64,000 bases of DNA from Pelodera strongyloides (Eukaryota; Nematoda; Chromadorea; Rhabditida; Rhabditidae): assembly GCA_036852015.1 (NCBI GenBank), contig JAANDG010000329.1, forward strand, positions 99,589 to 163,588. Reading direction: 5' to 3'. The notes beneath the pieces are model-generated. The model saw nothing but the letters and a program-made list of their open reading frames with translations, did no database searches and was not told the origin of the DNA. Made by a program: the position numbers and the translations under genes. Below, one piece after another: positions 48,844 to 60,403 of this stretch. Every line of letters begins with the position of its first letter. The first letter of the stretch is position 1.

Positions 48844-48873
48844 TTATTTGGTGTCGCTTACCCTACGTCGCAC
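48844..48873 (-). CDS. Terminal-exon cassette of P3
   Basis: After GCTTTCAG, nine codons read VRRRVSDTK then TAA, homologous by position to the P4 and P5 terminal exons. It is separated from the last recognisable P3 exon by a LINE fragment. Whether it is still used is unclear. Confidence 0.35.
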   Translation of the reverse strand: MRRRVSDTK

Positions 48874-49261
48874 CTGAAAGCAATGAAATTATTTCATGAA
48901 TCGTATGAGGCTATCGAATATTATATAAAGGTTTATTGAGTATATGCACTTAACACAACTCAAAAGGTTACCCTAAGATACCACGCTTCACAACGCAGTA
49001 TACTCACAAGGGACCAAACTACAAAGAACAAAAACATAAACAAAAACATACGAACACTAAACATAATCAAAATCATATATAAGAGCACTAAACCGAAATT
49101 AGATTAAACTAAAGCAGCAATTAAAGCATTTAAGGTAACTTATGCGTAATACTAACTATATATAAGTAAACGCTTTACAGATAAAAACACACATGAGCGT
49201 AAATTCACATATAATGTAAAAAAAAGAAACATCGGTACAATATAAGAAATATAATTTGTTC

Positions 49262-50100
49262 TTAGTAAAAAATGCAGGGGATCTTTGGGAAAAATTGCGG
49301 ATTTGCGTTTACATAACTCAGAAGTTCTTCTGCATTTTTACACTGATTAACTTCGGACGGAAGATTATTGACAAGTTCTGCAATTCTATTGAAGAACCAA
49401 TTCCTATCTTTATACCTTAACTTAGACTTTTTAATAACATATTTGTGTGGGCGACATGGTCGAGTTGAAGTTTGAGATCTTAAAACTAAGTGTTGCGATA
49501 AGCACGGAAAGACATACATATTAAATAAAAGCTTAAATCCAGTCAAGATATCAGTCTTTCTTCTCCTTAAAAATAGAGGTTCTAATTTTAAATATTCTAC
49601 ACGCGATTTGTAAGACTGATACCTTACATTCTTTTTAATACACACACGTTTGGAGAAAAACCGTTGTGGGGCTTCTAATCTACGACAGAGGCGTGATTTT
49701 TCATGAGGGCTAATAATCTCAGAGCCGTATTCTAAGATGGGCCTTACGTAACAATTAAAAAGTTTAACATATGTATCAGCTGAAGCTTTTGGGAATGCTG
49801 ATAACAAGTGCCGACTTCTCTGAAGTGCTAGGGCAGTTTTGACATGAATATGGTGCGAGAAAGTCAACTTGTTATCAACATAAATACCTAGATCTCTTAT
49901 GTGATCCACCGGCTCGATTCTCTGACGTTCAATATACTCTGACGTTCAATATAGTAGAATAGTAGAAGAATAAATTCTTCGGTCTTATGACTTCCGTAAG
50001 GACTCATTGGACAATTACAGAGACAAATCTTTATGTTGTCAACGTTTCGCCTTTCGGGATCATCAAGACGGGGAATAACTACTTGGAACCTAAGAACCAC
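49262..50100 (-). mobile_element. LINE fragment, CR1/Jockey-like reverse transcriptase C-terminus
   Basis: A 215-codon minus-strand frame (49909-49262) reads HIRDLGIYVDNKLTFSHHI, then YVRPILEYGSEI, LEAPQRFFSKR, LEYLKLEPLFLRRRK-like and VNNLPSEVN. These are the conserved landmarks after the YxDD motif in CR1/Jockey/L2-type reverse transcriptases. The fragment is truncated: no catalytic domain or endonuclease is seen. Just upstream the frame breaks at a short direct duplication (TCTGACGTTCAATATA, twice within 49919-49953). It sits in the last intron of P3. Confidence 0.8.
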
Positions 50101-50636
50101 AATGGACTAGCATGCAAAACGACAAGACTTCACGAATCAACCAGACTCATAAGAAATGCAAAACTGTTGTCAACTGTGAGGCATTGTCAATATAAGGAAT
50201 TGGATCTATTGTACATCTGTCAAAAACGGCTCTACGTTGTAATAATAAAGCTGAAGATTCTAAATATCATACGCAGTCATATGCTCAAAAATTGACCGGT
50301 TTTCTCTGTTTGATCTATGAGTGTTTTGCTTTTAATAAATTCAGTAATATTTCATTCAATGTTTGTGTCCGTTTTCGTTTATGTTTGTTCGTTTAATTAG
50401 TTATTATTATTATCATTGTTAGTATTTACAGGTTGTGTTTTGCCTTTCTTATATCCTATGGCAAAATGCTGGTGATTTTGAATAAAGATAAGCACTTGTC
50501 CTGTCTTTTATTGTAGTACCTCGACTAAAATAAGGTTGCGCATCTGTCGTAATTTATTTTATAAGCCCAATTTCAACAGATGTATTTGATTTCTTGGCCT
50601 CACGCGCCCATTCCGCCCATCACTTTCGTGTAAATA

Positions 50637-53600
50637 TCACGTGGCAAAATCCCCTCGCCGTAAGGGGAAGTGTACAAGCAATAGAAAAGGAATGTTCCAA
50701 CCACCGAAAAACGAAGTGTGATGTTCCTGAAAATACGTTTTTCCGATATTTCAAAAACATACACACGTGCTACATTTTCTCACTTCAAATAAATATTTAC
50801 TGGAGTGGTTTGATTGGAATAAGTACATTCGTTCGAATTGTGCTCATTCGCGGCCTCCACAAAAATTATTTGCTTGTGCGCTTATTAATGGGATCCACAT
50901 GGGAACTATATAATGAGCTTTGTAAAGAAGACCTCTTCGTAATCCGTATCATCAGCTACCGGGCTGACTTTCACCAAATCACCATTTTCTGCGTAGTACC
51001 AGCAAAGTTCTGCAACGATATTACAATTTGTTGAAACTAGAAATAATCAAGGCACATACATACGCTTATGTGTGCTTACCGTCAAAAGCGCTTGGAGGTC
51101 CAGGCGAGTTAGAGTTCGCACGGTCTTGACACGTCCATACTAAACCAAGAGGATCGACCGATACGCCAGCATTCGTGTAAAAGTGTTCAAACTCCGTTTT
51201 TAACGAAAAACTCATTAATGAACCGTCGACTCCGTCTTCGTTGGTGCCGATACATCCTGAAAGAACCATGTGTTCACTTTGTTTCCTTTTATCGAAACAT
51301 GATGGTGTTAGCCCGTGTTAGCTTCTAAAAAGAGCCAGCTTTGTTTTCATGATTAGCCTGTTGAGCCAGTGTTGTCTTCATGGTGCACTAAAAATATTTC
51401 TCGCGACCGGCGGACAACCAGGCTTCTTTCCCAGAAAAATCATTATCGTACCGCCATAATTATAGCCTCCCCAAGCACCAGGTACATTGGATTTTCCTTC
51501 CTGACATTCTAAATAGTAGGACTGGGCCGGGTAGATCTTCCATTTAGCATCAATATGTGTGCCGTCATGTTCTTCGTTTCTTAGTATAGGACTGGTTTCC
51601 TAAAAAAACCTTTACTGTAGCCTCTTAAAGGGACAGGCCCACCGATATAAACCTACGTTTATTATTTGTTCATAATTCATAAAAAGGGTATTTATTATAA
51701 TATATACAAACTAAATATCATTCAGATTCACCATGGGGAAGTTTTTCCTGTGAGCTTTCCTTACAGAAGGTACCGTAGACAGGTCATTTGCACAATCATT
51801 TGAATACACACCTTTGATGTGGATATGCAAACGACTTAACTTCCCTTTCCGACAAAGGTGTGTATGAAAATGACTATGCAAATAACCTGTCTACGATACC
51901 TTATGTAAGGAAAGCTCATAGGAAAAACTTCCCCATGGTGAATCTGAATAATATTTAGTTTGTATATATTATAATAAATACCCTTTTATGAATTATAAAC
52001 AAATAATAATCGTAGGTTTATATCGGAGGGCCTGTCCCTTTAAATAAACTTTGATACAGATCCCTTGCACAAGAGGAGCAACATTTCTCATTTCCTTGAG
52101 TGCCTTAGAATTTCCACAGCAAGTACGTAGGTAATAAAGGTATAACTTGCATTACATGGAGTGCGTAGGTATTCCTCGTACCAGTACACGATGGACTTCT
52201 CAGTTGTCGTTGTTGTTGCCTCAGGAGTAAACTTAAAAATGGGAAAATTAAATACAGCGCGCGTAACTAATTGCTCACCAATGAACCAAGCGATTGTGAC
52301 ATTACATCGGCTCAAGTTTTTATCTAAATGATTTTTAGATAGTTATTTTTTTTTTTGCAAACGTTCAAAAGATGCATAAGCTGGTGGTATGATCGATAGT
52401 CGGTAAATAAATAAATCGCGTTTAGCAGAACTGCAAAAAAAACTATATTCGTATAATGAAACGAGCCGGTCTTTTTCAACCCGAGGTATTATTTCCATAC
52501 TAAAGCCATAGAATATTCGGTGCCATTGCATACTTTCCCTGTGCAGTTTTAGTTAATTTCGGTGTTGCCAGACTTACGCCATCACCGCCGCCGCTGATTT
52601 CTTCCGTGTAAACATTCTTTGGCAAAATTCCTTCCCCGTATGGGGAATTATACAAGCAATAGAAAGAGAATGTTTCTCCATTGAAAGCCGCCTCGATTTC
52701 CTGAAATAAGTATTGCCTTGAAACAGTTCCTCTAATGAAATATTGAAAACAAATCTCAGTATGTACATCATAGTCGTATTGAAGCTTTTCAGCGCTCAAC
52801 CTGTCAGTTGCGAACTCATATACGATATTGGGTGGAAGAGTAATAATTGCACAAAGTACAAGCCAACGTAATATCTCGTTTATCTAGTAAGTAAGCAATG
52901 GGTAGACAAAAAGTACCTCACTTGAGAACTAGCAACATAGCAGACCAATGTGCTCAGTGGCAAGAACTGATTTTGCTTACGAGTTATTTAGAAAAACAAC
53001 ACCATATCACAAAATAGGGAACTATTCGAACTCGACCTCCATGTAATCGGTTTCGTCGGCTACCGGGCTGACATTTTCCAAGTCACCATTTTCCGTATAG
53101 TACCAGCAAAGCTCTGCAAACAATATTATATTGTTGCCACACGAGCGAGAAATCATTCCTTTTGTTATATATGCACTTAGGGTGGATGCATTTACCGGCA
53201 AACGCGCTTGGAGGCCCAGGCGAATTAGAGTTCGCACGGTCTTGACACGTCCATACTATACCAAAAGGATCGACCGACTCTCCAGCATTCGTGTAAAAGT
53301 GTTCGAACTCCGTTTTTAACGAAAAACTCATTAATGAACCGTCGACTCCGTCTTCATTGGTGCCGATACATCCTGAAAAACTGCATTAAACATGTTTTCT
53401 TGTATTGAGCTTTAGAAAAGGAAAGCAATGTTACATGGGCTAGAATTTTCTTGGCGGTCAGTTGTAATAGTCTTCTTCATGACAGACAGACTTATTTACG
53501 TGACTAATCGATTTCTTACCGCCGTAATTATAGCCTCCCCAAGCACCGGGTACATTGGATTTTCCTTCCTGACATTCTAAATAGTAAGACTCGGCCGGGT

Positions 53601-54302
53601 AGATCTTCCATTTAGCATCAATGTGTGTACCGTCATGCTCTTCGTTTCGTAGTATAGGGCTGGTTTCCTAAGATTACACGTCTACACATCATCATGTAAA
53701 GCTAAGTAGTACGGCGAGTAGTTCCAAAATAACTAGACTGCAGTGTGGGTCTGTACACCTATTAGCGATCGCTACATACGATGTTCGATGACCTACGCAT
53801 TCCTTGCTAAACACTTGCAAATAACATGACTGGATTAATATTCTGATTATCAGTGATATTTATCACCCTGGACCTAGCCCGAAGACGTCGAGCAATTTGT
53901 CATCTGAAACTGGTCGTCTCTGCTGAAAATGTCATAAGCAAAACTTTGAATTTGAATCTTTTGAATAAAGGCGCACACACTTGAAGCGTAAAACAAATTT
54001 GAAAAATTGAGAACATCCTATGTCCGGTTTTTGAAACTTGTATGCTTTACATTGCATGGCACTTTATAAAATGCAAAATTACATAGTGAGTGGATTTGTT
54101 TTAAAACAAAATTGTTGCTTACATTGCATGGTGTATATAAATACTTCTGGTACCAGTAGCTAGACGTCTCCGTTGTTGTTGTTGGTGAATCACAGCCTTC
54201 GGTTGTAGGAAGCCTCATTGTGACTGGGGTTTCCTCTGATTCGCAGGTATCCTCCGTGCATAGAGTCACACCGAATAACATCAACAAGAGTAACAGGCGC
54301 AT
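50637..54302 (-). CDS. P3: two-unit Thr-rich modular secreted protein (about 425 aa)
   Basis: Exons: 54302-54123 (signal peptide plus T), 53667-53520 (Y), 53372-53196 (Z), 53113-53037 (W), 52700-52578 (A), 52231-52151 (T), 51599-51452 (Y), 51256-51080 (Z), 51009-50933 (W), 50726-50637 (A). MRLLLLLMLFGVTLC is the signal peptide; the Thr tract is much shorter than in P2, P4 and P5. Units 1 and 2 are nearly identical in Y and Z (LRNEEHDGTHIDAKWKIYPA in both), so this is a recent internal duplication. The second T exon uses a GC donor (GCAAGT). The last A exon is four bases longer at its start than its sister and so reads out of the family frame until a TGA; the family frame (NITLRF...FYCLYTSPYGEG) continues to 50600. 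The first W exon also has a stop (EVEFE then TAG) if its weak donor is skipped. Confidence 0.75.
51625..52043. mobile_element. TTAAAGGGACAGGCCCACCG MITE
   Basis: Inverted ends (TTAAAGGGACAGGCCC / GGGCCTGTCCCTTTAA) and inner arms GGGGAAGTTTTTCC. Lies in the T-to-Y intron of P3 unit 2. Confidence 0.85.
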
Positions 54303-54572
54303 TCTCTAACAATAAGTAAAACCGTTCAAACTGTCTCAACACAAACACACGATTATACAGCAACCAAAACGATTAATTTCGAAAAGCACTTTAATTAGGT
54401 TAACATCTAAATTAAATAATATGTTTTCTATTAGATGAAAGCACTAGTGAATCAAATTTATTGTAGAGTAAACTAATTGTAAGAAATAATTCCGAATTTT
54501 ATTAATAATTCCGACTAAACCAATGCAAGTGCTGTTGAATATGGTATGGCATTGTAAATATTCATGAAATGT

Positions 54573-54640
54573 TTTTATAGATAGAGACCATGCATTTATC
54601 TCACATAAATATTGCGCTTGATTTCACATGGCTTATTGAA
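54573..54640 (-). promoter_or_regulatory. Conserved upstream block of P3
   Basis: CTATAAAA-type motif on the minus strand (54573-54584), about 270 bases before the ATG, with the shared TATGTGAGAT and GTGAAATCAAGCGC-like block beyond it. Confidence 0.4.
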
Positions 54641-55865
54641 CAGGTTATAAAAATACGATAGTTTTTTTCGGCATATTACAATATTTTTGGTGAGCAAAGG
54701 CCACCTCAAGACGTGTGTTTTGGTCACAAGTAACAACTCGAACAAAGCAGGTGAGGTCGGTTGTCGATCTCTCACCGCCACCCATGGGTTGTATGATAGA
54801 CGCAGTAACCAGCACTTTTCCAAAACCAGGGATAGCCTGAAATCAAACAAATGTACGTGCTCCGACGATTACTGAACGAGAATGCTCTTATTGCTAGGTG
54901 TCCTGTACCACTTACAAATTGGAAAAATGAAATCCCGAACTTAAATAGTGCCCTATTAAAGTAGAACAGACGATCTAATTTAAGTTTTAAAATGTACACC
55001 GTTATAAATGCAAAAATAATGTCCGCAGCGTGGATTCGAGCCCGTCACCTTCCTTTTAGCAGTCAGAAGGCCTATCCACTACACTAAACGACATTGAAAT
55101 CATAGTCCTGGTAGCCTGTGACAATGACCGAAAAAAACTTATCTCGCTTGCGAAAGGTATTCCTGAGATAATCTTTCTTATAAAATCTTACCTTATATAT
55201 TGCTTATCTTGTGGCATCGGCATATTTTTCATAAGTTACCTATTGGCCGAGTTTTGCCCTTTAGTGAGGAACTCCCTCTCTATAACCTAATTAGTAGGAA
55301 GCTAAGGTAAAAGTAACATGCCTTATTGCTAGGTTCCCTGTACCACTTAATTAGGAACACCCTCTCTATAAACTAATTAGTAGGAAGCTAAGGTACAAGT
55401 AACAGTCTTCACTTAACTTCACGAAGTAGATCAAATGGTTCTGCCGGATTGTTCAGTTGCCGGATCATTTCATACATATCGCAATTCTCAGCTATAACCA
55501 GGCTTAGGCTTAGGCGGTTACTAAGTTCGTATGCCTAATCTCATAGTATTTTTCTCAACGCGGTGTGTAGCAGACTGCCAAAACTGTGCCAAACGGTAGT
55601 CCCATGTACAGTCCCACTTCTGTCGGTATTAGTTCCCTTCAAAGGTAAATAAATTCAGCTTGTGGTCCGGCTCAGTAAGCCAGATTGTTGCACGATTCTT
55701 GTTCCTAATGATGAATAAAACCAGTTTGCTTCTTGTGTTTCGAACCTTTTTCTTGCGTGCCGGAGGAAGCTCTGCTTATATCACCTAACGTCTATCTATT
55801 CAATTCACGTAGAACAGTATAAATAAAGAAAACGATACAAAATATTTATTCACTAAATAGACGAT
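54641..55865. other. Intergenic between P2 and P3
   Basis: No supported exon; contains a tRNA-like piece at 55018-55092 and a short duplication (CCTCTCTATAAC..AATTAGTAGGAAGCTAAGGT) near 55268 and 55348. Confidence 0.45.
55018..55092 (-). repeat. tRNA-like sequence
   Basis: On the minus strand AGTGTAGTGGATAGGCC, a CCTTC/GAAGG hairpin and GGGCTCGAATCC follow tRNA order. The acceptor stem fails to pair beyond three bases, so it is a relic or SINE head. Confidence 0.4.
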
Positions 55866-55898
55866 TTATTGTTGCCTTTGCGGCATCCAGAAGCGAAC
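55866..55898 (-). CDS. Diverged copy of the P2 terminal-exon cassette
   Basis: After CGTTTCAG, ten codons read VRFWMPQRQQ then TAA. The plus-strand flank (GAGGAACTG...GAGCTAAATTTGGCAAAAT) matches the tandem cassettes at 56605-57190. Confidence 0.4.
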   Translation of the reverse strand, partial: VRFWMPQRQQ

Positions 55899-56170
55899 CT
55901 GAAACGGTTATTGTATGAGGAACTGTTGAGCAATACATTTCAAGAGAGGAGCTAAATTTGGCAAAATTACATCATTCATTAACTTAGATACGCCTTCTAT
56001 TTTGGAACACATGACGTGTTTAGTGCAAATAATAACTTTTTTTTAAATTCCTAATGGGACCTGTAACGTCGTCAAGGAAGTCGTCCATTTGGGTCTTCTT
56101 TTCTGACCATTACGAATCTACACTTTTCATAACCTCTTTCCACACATATACATTAATACTGGTGCGGAAA

Positions 56171-56547
56171 TTAAAGGGAGAGGCCCACGAGAAAAAAGCT
56201 TTCCTCAATATTTTTGCAAACAGTTCGGCCAGGTACCGTAGGCAGCAATGTCAAAATACGTTTTTACGGTGTATATCCATCCATTAGCATTCTTTCTCTT
56301 CATATTGATTGTTAAACGAATGAAGAACATTCCCACGATAATAAAAAAGCGTTTCCAATAATGTAATGCCCTAAAAACGCAAAAAAAATTATTCTGGTCG
56401 TACGGTACCTGGCGAACTGTTTCGGGGAATAACTCTGTGAGTTCTAGGTGCAAAGAAATGCGATTTTTACAGTAATATTTCCAAAATTCCGACATTGTGT
56501 GCACGTAAATTGATTTAAACTTTTTCCTCATGGGCCTCTCCCTTTAA
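56171..56547. mobile_element. TTAAAGGGAGAGGCCCACGA MITE
   Basis: Inverted ends TTAAAGGGAGAGGCCCA / TGGGCCTCTCCCTTTAA. It lies between the diverged terminal cassette and the tandem copies. Confidence 0.8.
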
Positions 56548-56604
56548 GGGAATGGTTACCTTCATTACTCATCCAGCCATATATCCTCGCTGATTAAACG
56601 TTGT

Positions 56605-57190
56605 TCAGTAGACAGATGATTTACTGTTGTCGTTACCGGCTCCAAAGGGATCCTGAAAGCGTTATTATGTGAGGAACTGATGAACAATAAATTTCAAGAA
56701 GGGGGGCTACATTTGGCAAAATGACATCACTCCTTAACTTTGAGACGGATCACTAGACAGATGATTTGCTGTTGTCGTTGTCGTCACCGGATCCAATGGG
56801 ATCCTGAAAGCGTTACTATATGAGGAACTGATGAACAATAAATTTCAAGAGGGGAGCTACATTTGGCAAAATGAAATCACTCCTTAACTTTGAGACGGAT
56901 CACTAGACAGATGATTTGCTGTTGTCGTTGTCGTCACCGGATCCAAAGGGATCCTGAAAGCGTTATTATGTGAGGAACTGATGAACAATAAATTTCAAAA
57001 GGGGAGCTACATTTGGCAAAATGAAATCACTCCTTAACTTTGAGACGGATCACTAGACAGATGATTTACTGTTGTCGTTGCCGGCTCCAAAGGGATCCGG
57101 AAAGCGTTATTATGTGAGGAACTGATGAACAATAAATTTCAAGAGGGGAGCTACATTTGGCAAAATGAAATCACTCCTTAACTTTGAGAC
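56605..57190 (-). repeat. Four tandem copies (about 145-150 bp) of a terminal-exon cassette
   Basis: Copies start near 56610, 56755, 56905 and 57055. Each carries a short minus-strand frame after a CTTTCAG-like site. The copies at 56953-56903 and 56803-56753 encode DPFGSGDDNDNSKSSV and DPIGSGDDNDNSKSSV, each then TAG. That at 56652-56605 encodes DPFGAGNDNSKSSVY then TGA. In the 57055 copy the acceptor reads CTTTCCG, so its AG is lost. All would join P2's A exon (57727) in phase and could be alternative last exons. Confidence 0.7.
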
Positions 57191-59656
57191 GCACTCGACG
57201 CTGCTGTCGGCGCATTGGTGCTTGGCAAACGTGTTACTGGTCGTCCCGTGTCACTTGGCGATGCTGATGTCGTATTCCCAGGAAACTTAAAAATATGGTT
57301 AACTTATAGTAAACTGCTAAACAAGAAGAAACAACCGATGTTTGGAAGTCAAAACCCGTTGTTCTGCTGTCGCTATGGCAGAAACGGCGGTGTATCAACA
57401 AAGTTGATTGAAAAAGTAGTCCAACACTGTCGAAATTCGCTTATTAGTCTTCAAGGATTGATATTGGTGAACAAAATGACTTCAACAGTGAGATATAAAT
57501 GTCTTTATAGTCAAGGATCTAATTACTGCGAGAGAACCACAGCCGCCACCATATTGTAAAAAATTAACAAATGGCCTTTGCGCAAATCTTTTCGAATTCG
57601 AATGGAGGGTGGCTCTCTTCAAGCTTCCCCTTTACATCAATTTGTCAGCTAGATATTGGCACCTTATCCTCAAGCAACTTGTATATGTTTGATAAGTTAA
57701 AAAATAGACTAATTTATGTAACCTACATACACCTCTTCGTCCTTGCTGTATAATATGTAAACATTTCTTTGCCAGGAATCATTTCCGTACGGATAATTCT
57801 CCAAGCAAAGTATACGGCCTGCCTCTCCATTCGGCAAAGTAACGTTAATATAGTACTGAATGGATAACATTTTTAATCGTATTTTAAAGAGATGTGCAGC
57901 TGCTCGAATTGTACCATTTTGAATAGGTGCTATTTATAATGTGGCCGATAATTGTAATAGCCGCAACAAGAATATACATTCAATTATCTTTGTTCCGTAC
58001 ATCAGGATCATGTTAAGAAGCTAATTGTAAGCTACCTCACTTTTATAAAACAACAAGCTGTTTCAAGTGACCCCATCTCTTTAAGCCCACCAATTGTCCT
58101 ACTTCCAACAATAATACAAAATAATAGTAAAAGACCTCTTCGTAGTCTTCGTCATCTGGCATGGAATAAAGATCGCGCACGGTACCATCTACGTCAGAGC
58201 ACCAGCAACCTGAACAGTATTTGTCGGTGGCATTAATATCTAAACGATACGAAAGCGGATAGAAAAGCCGATAATTACTCGCTCAAATTAAGTTTTTTTT
58301 ACTACAAAAACAACGCACTGCAAAACCAACCAGTATGCATTGGTGGTGTTGTAAATCTGTAAAGTTTGCGTGACCAATGATCGTGACAGAAAATATGACA
58401 AAAATTGTTATGGCAGTTATGGGAGTGAGGGAAATAGTGTTGTGAAATATGCATTGCGCCGGAAGATCTGCACAATTCGACTTCGCAACATGGTTGCAAT
58501 AAACATCATTTACATATCTCCCCGGGGCTACCGCGGTTCAAGAGAAGGCTCAAACTTCGACACTTCAAGCACACTCTTTCATTTCAGATTTACGCTTTAA
58601 AATATAACAAAATCTTTTGCTTTACCGTCGTAATAAAAAACCGGGGGTCCTGATCCTGTCGCGGAGTAGGGCGCAGGATCGATGCAAGCCCATACTAAAC
58701 CAAAAGCATCCACTTCAGAACTTGCATGCGTCACAACCCATTCGTCTTTTCTGTACTTGATCAGAGAACCGTTGACTCCGTGCTCATCTATGCCAATACA
58801 GCCTGAATAAAGCCTCTTTGAATGTCACGGTGAACATTCACAGTATACCTAACTGTTTACTCAATTAACGAAAATCTACTGCAATTTTATAACCGTGGGC
58901 TCTCAATTTTGTGGGAATTCTGCGTATGATGGAAATATCCTGAATCTTGTTGATTCATTCCAAGCGAAAACATTTTTCAAATAACAGGTCTACAACAATT
59001 ATGTACTCCCTAAAAGGCAAGCGATCGTACTATACACCTGCACAAGTGTAACCTACCTCCGTAATTATACGCTCCCCAAGCTCCAGGTACTTCAGACATT
59101 CCTTCCTGACATTCTAGGTAGTAGGATTCGGCAGGGAAAATCTTCCAAATACCCGAAAGGTGACTAGCGTCATGTTCTTCATTCTTCAGAATAGGGCTTG
59201 TTTCCTAAAACAAAATATTCAAAGCAACACTATCAGAGATGTGGAGCATGAAATTGCATTATTTCGTCAAATACTCAACCCATTCTTGTCGAAGTTCCTT
59301 AGTTCCTTCGTAGGAAAAACAAAATTTTTCCTCATGTAACTGGTTCTTTTTCTTTTCTACATAACAAAAATAACGAATACACTTACGTTGCAAGGTTTGT
59401 TGAGATATCGCTCGTACCAGTAGTTAATTGCGGGGGGAAACACCCTTGATTGTGTTGTCGTAGTCGTGGTTGTCGTGGTTGTAGTAGTAGTAGTTGTTGT
59501 AGTTGTTGTCGTAGTTGTAGTAGACGTAGTTGTTTTTGGTGACTCACAGTCTTCTGTTGCAGGAAGCCTCCTTGTGACCGTTGTTTTTTCTGTTTCACAA
59601 GTTTCCTCGGTGCCCAGCGCTACGCCGGATAACAGCAGCAAAAACAACAGGCGCAT
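57178..59656 (-). CDS. P2: one-unit Thr-rich modular secreted protein (about 301 aa)
   Basis: Exons: 59656-59387 (signal peptide plus T), 59204-59057 (Y), 58802-58626 (Z), 58209-58136 (W), 57855-57727 (A), 57285-57178 (Thr/Ser-rich tail ending in TAA). MRLLFLLLLSGVALG is the signal peptide; TEETCETEKTTVTRRLPATE is followed by a long uninterrupted Thr tract, then YWYERYLNKPCN. Y, Z, W and A read as in P3-P5 with all phases kept. The tail exon (FPGNTTSASPSDTGRPVTRL) is homologous to the P4 tail at 41360-41193. The alternative is splicing from A to one of the short cassettes at 56605-57190, giving about 282 residues. Secreted, probably O-glycosylated; function unknown. Confidence 0.75.
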
Positions 59657-59682
59657 ACTCAAATAACTAAATTTGTTGATGT

Positions 59683-60122
59683 TTAAAGGATCGCAGTCAC
59701 TCCAAAATCATCATTTTTCTTTGAGTTTACTTGAATTTAGTAAAGAATAAAGAAAAATACTTTACCAAAACCGAATAATTTGAATTCCAACTCAGGGGGT
59801 GAACAAGTAGAAAAGTAGTTATACTTAACTACCGCGGGATTATGAAACGTGTAGTGATATGCCTGCAGACCCTTGCAGTATATGTAAAGATATAATATGC
59901 AGATATTTGCCAAAATAGTTTGCATACTCCCGATCGGGAAGCAGCTGTATGGACACGTTTCGTGATTCTGCGGTGGCTAAGTAGAACTATTTTTCTACTT
60001 GTTCACTCCCTGAGTTGGAATTCAAATTATTCGGTTTTGGTAAAGTATTTGTCTCTATTCTTTACTAAATACAAGTAAACTCGAAGAAAAACGACGATTT
60101 TGTAGTGACTGCGATCCTTTAA
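59683..60122. mobile_element. TTTAAAGGATCGCAGTCAC palindromic MITE in the P2 leader
   Basis: Inverted ends TTTAAAGGATCGCAGTCAC / GTGACTGCGATCCTTTAAA. It begins 27 bases upstream of the P2 ATG and separates it from the acceptor and promoter-like sequence that lie close to the ATG in P3-P5. Confidence 0.85.
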
Positions 60123-60403
60123 ACTTGGATACACCCATTAGCCAACCGAAACGAAAAGTCGCATTATATCAGTTACTTTGCTTGTTTCTATGATTATGCT
60201 GGATGCTTATATTTTATATTTTATTATAAGGGACTCGGCGCAGCAGAAAATGTATCCTACCAAATTTACTACCGATAGGCAAAAAACGGCTTGAAGGAAA
60301 CATGTCGCAAGGGTGGATCAACTGAATTGTAGAGCATGGCATCAAGCGGCTATATCGCAATTCTGACTAAAAACATAAATTTTGCAGAATGCAGGATTCT
60401 CTG

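Noticed and set aside
55018..55092. A functional Ser-type tRNA gene
   Set aside because: Only three acceptor-stem pairs form and the T stem is broken.
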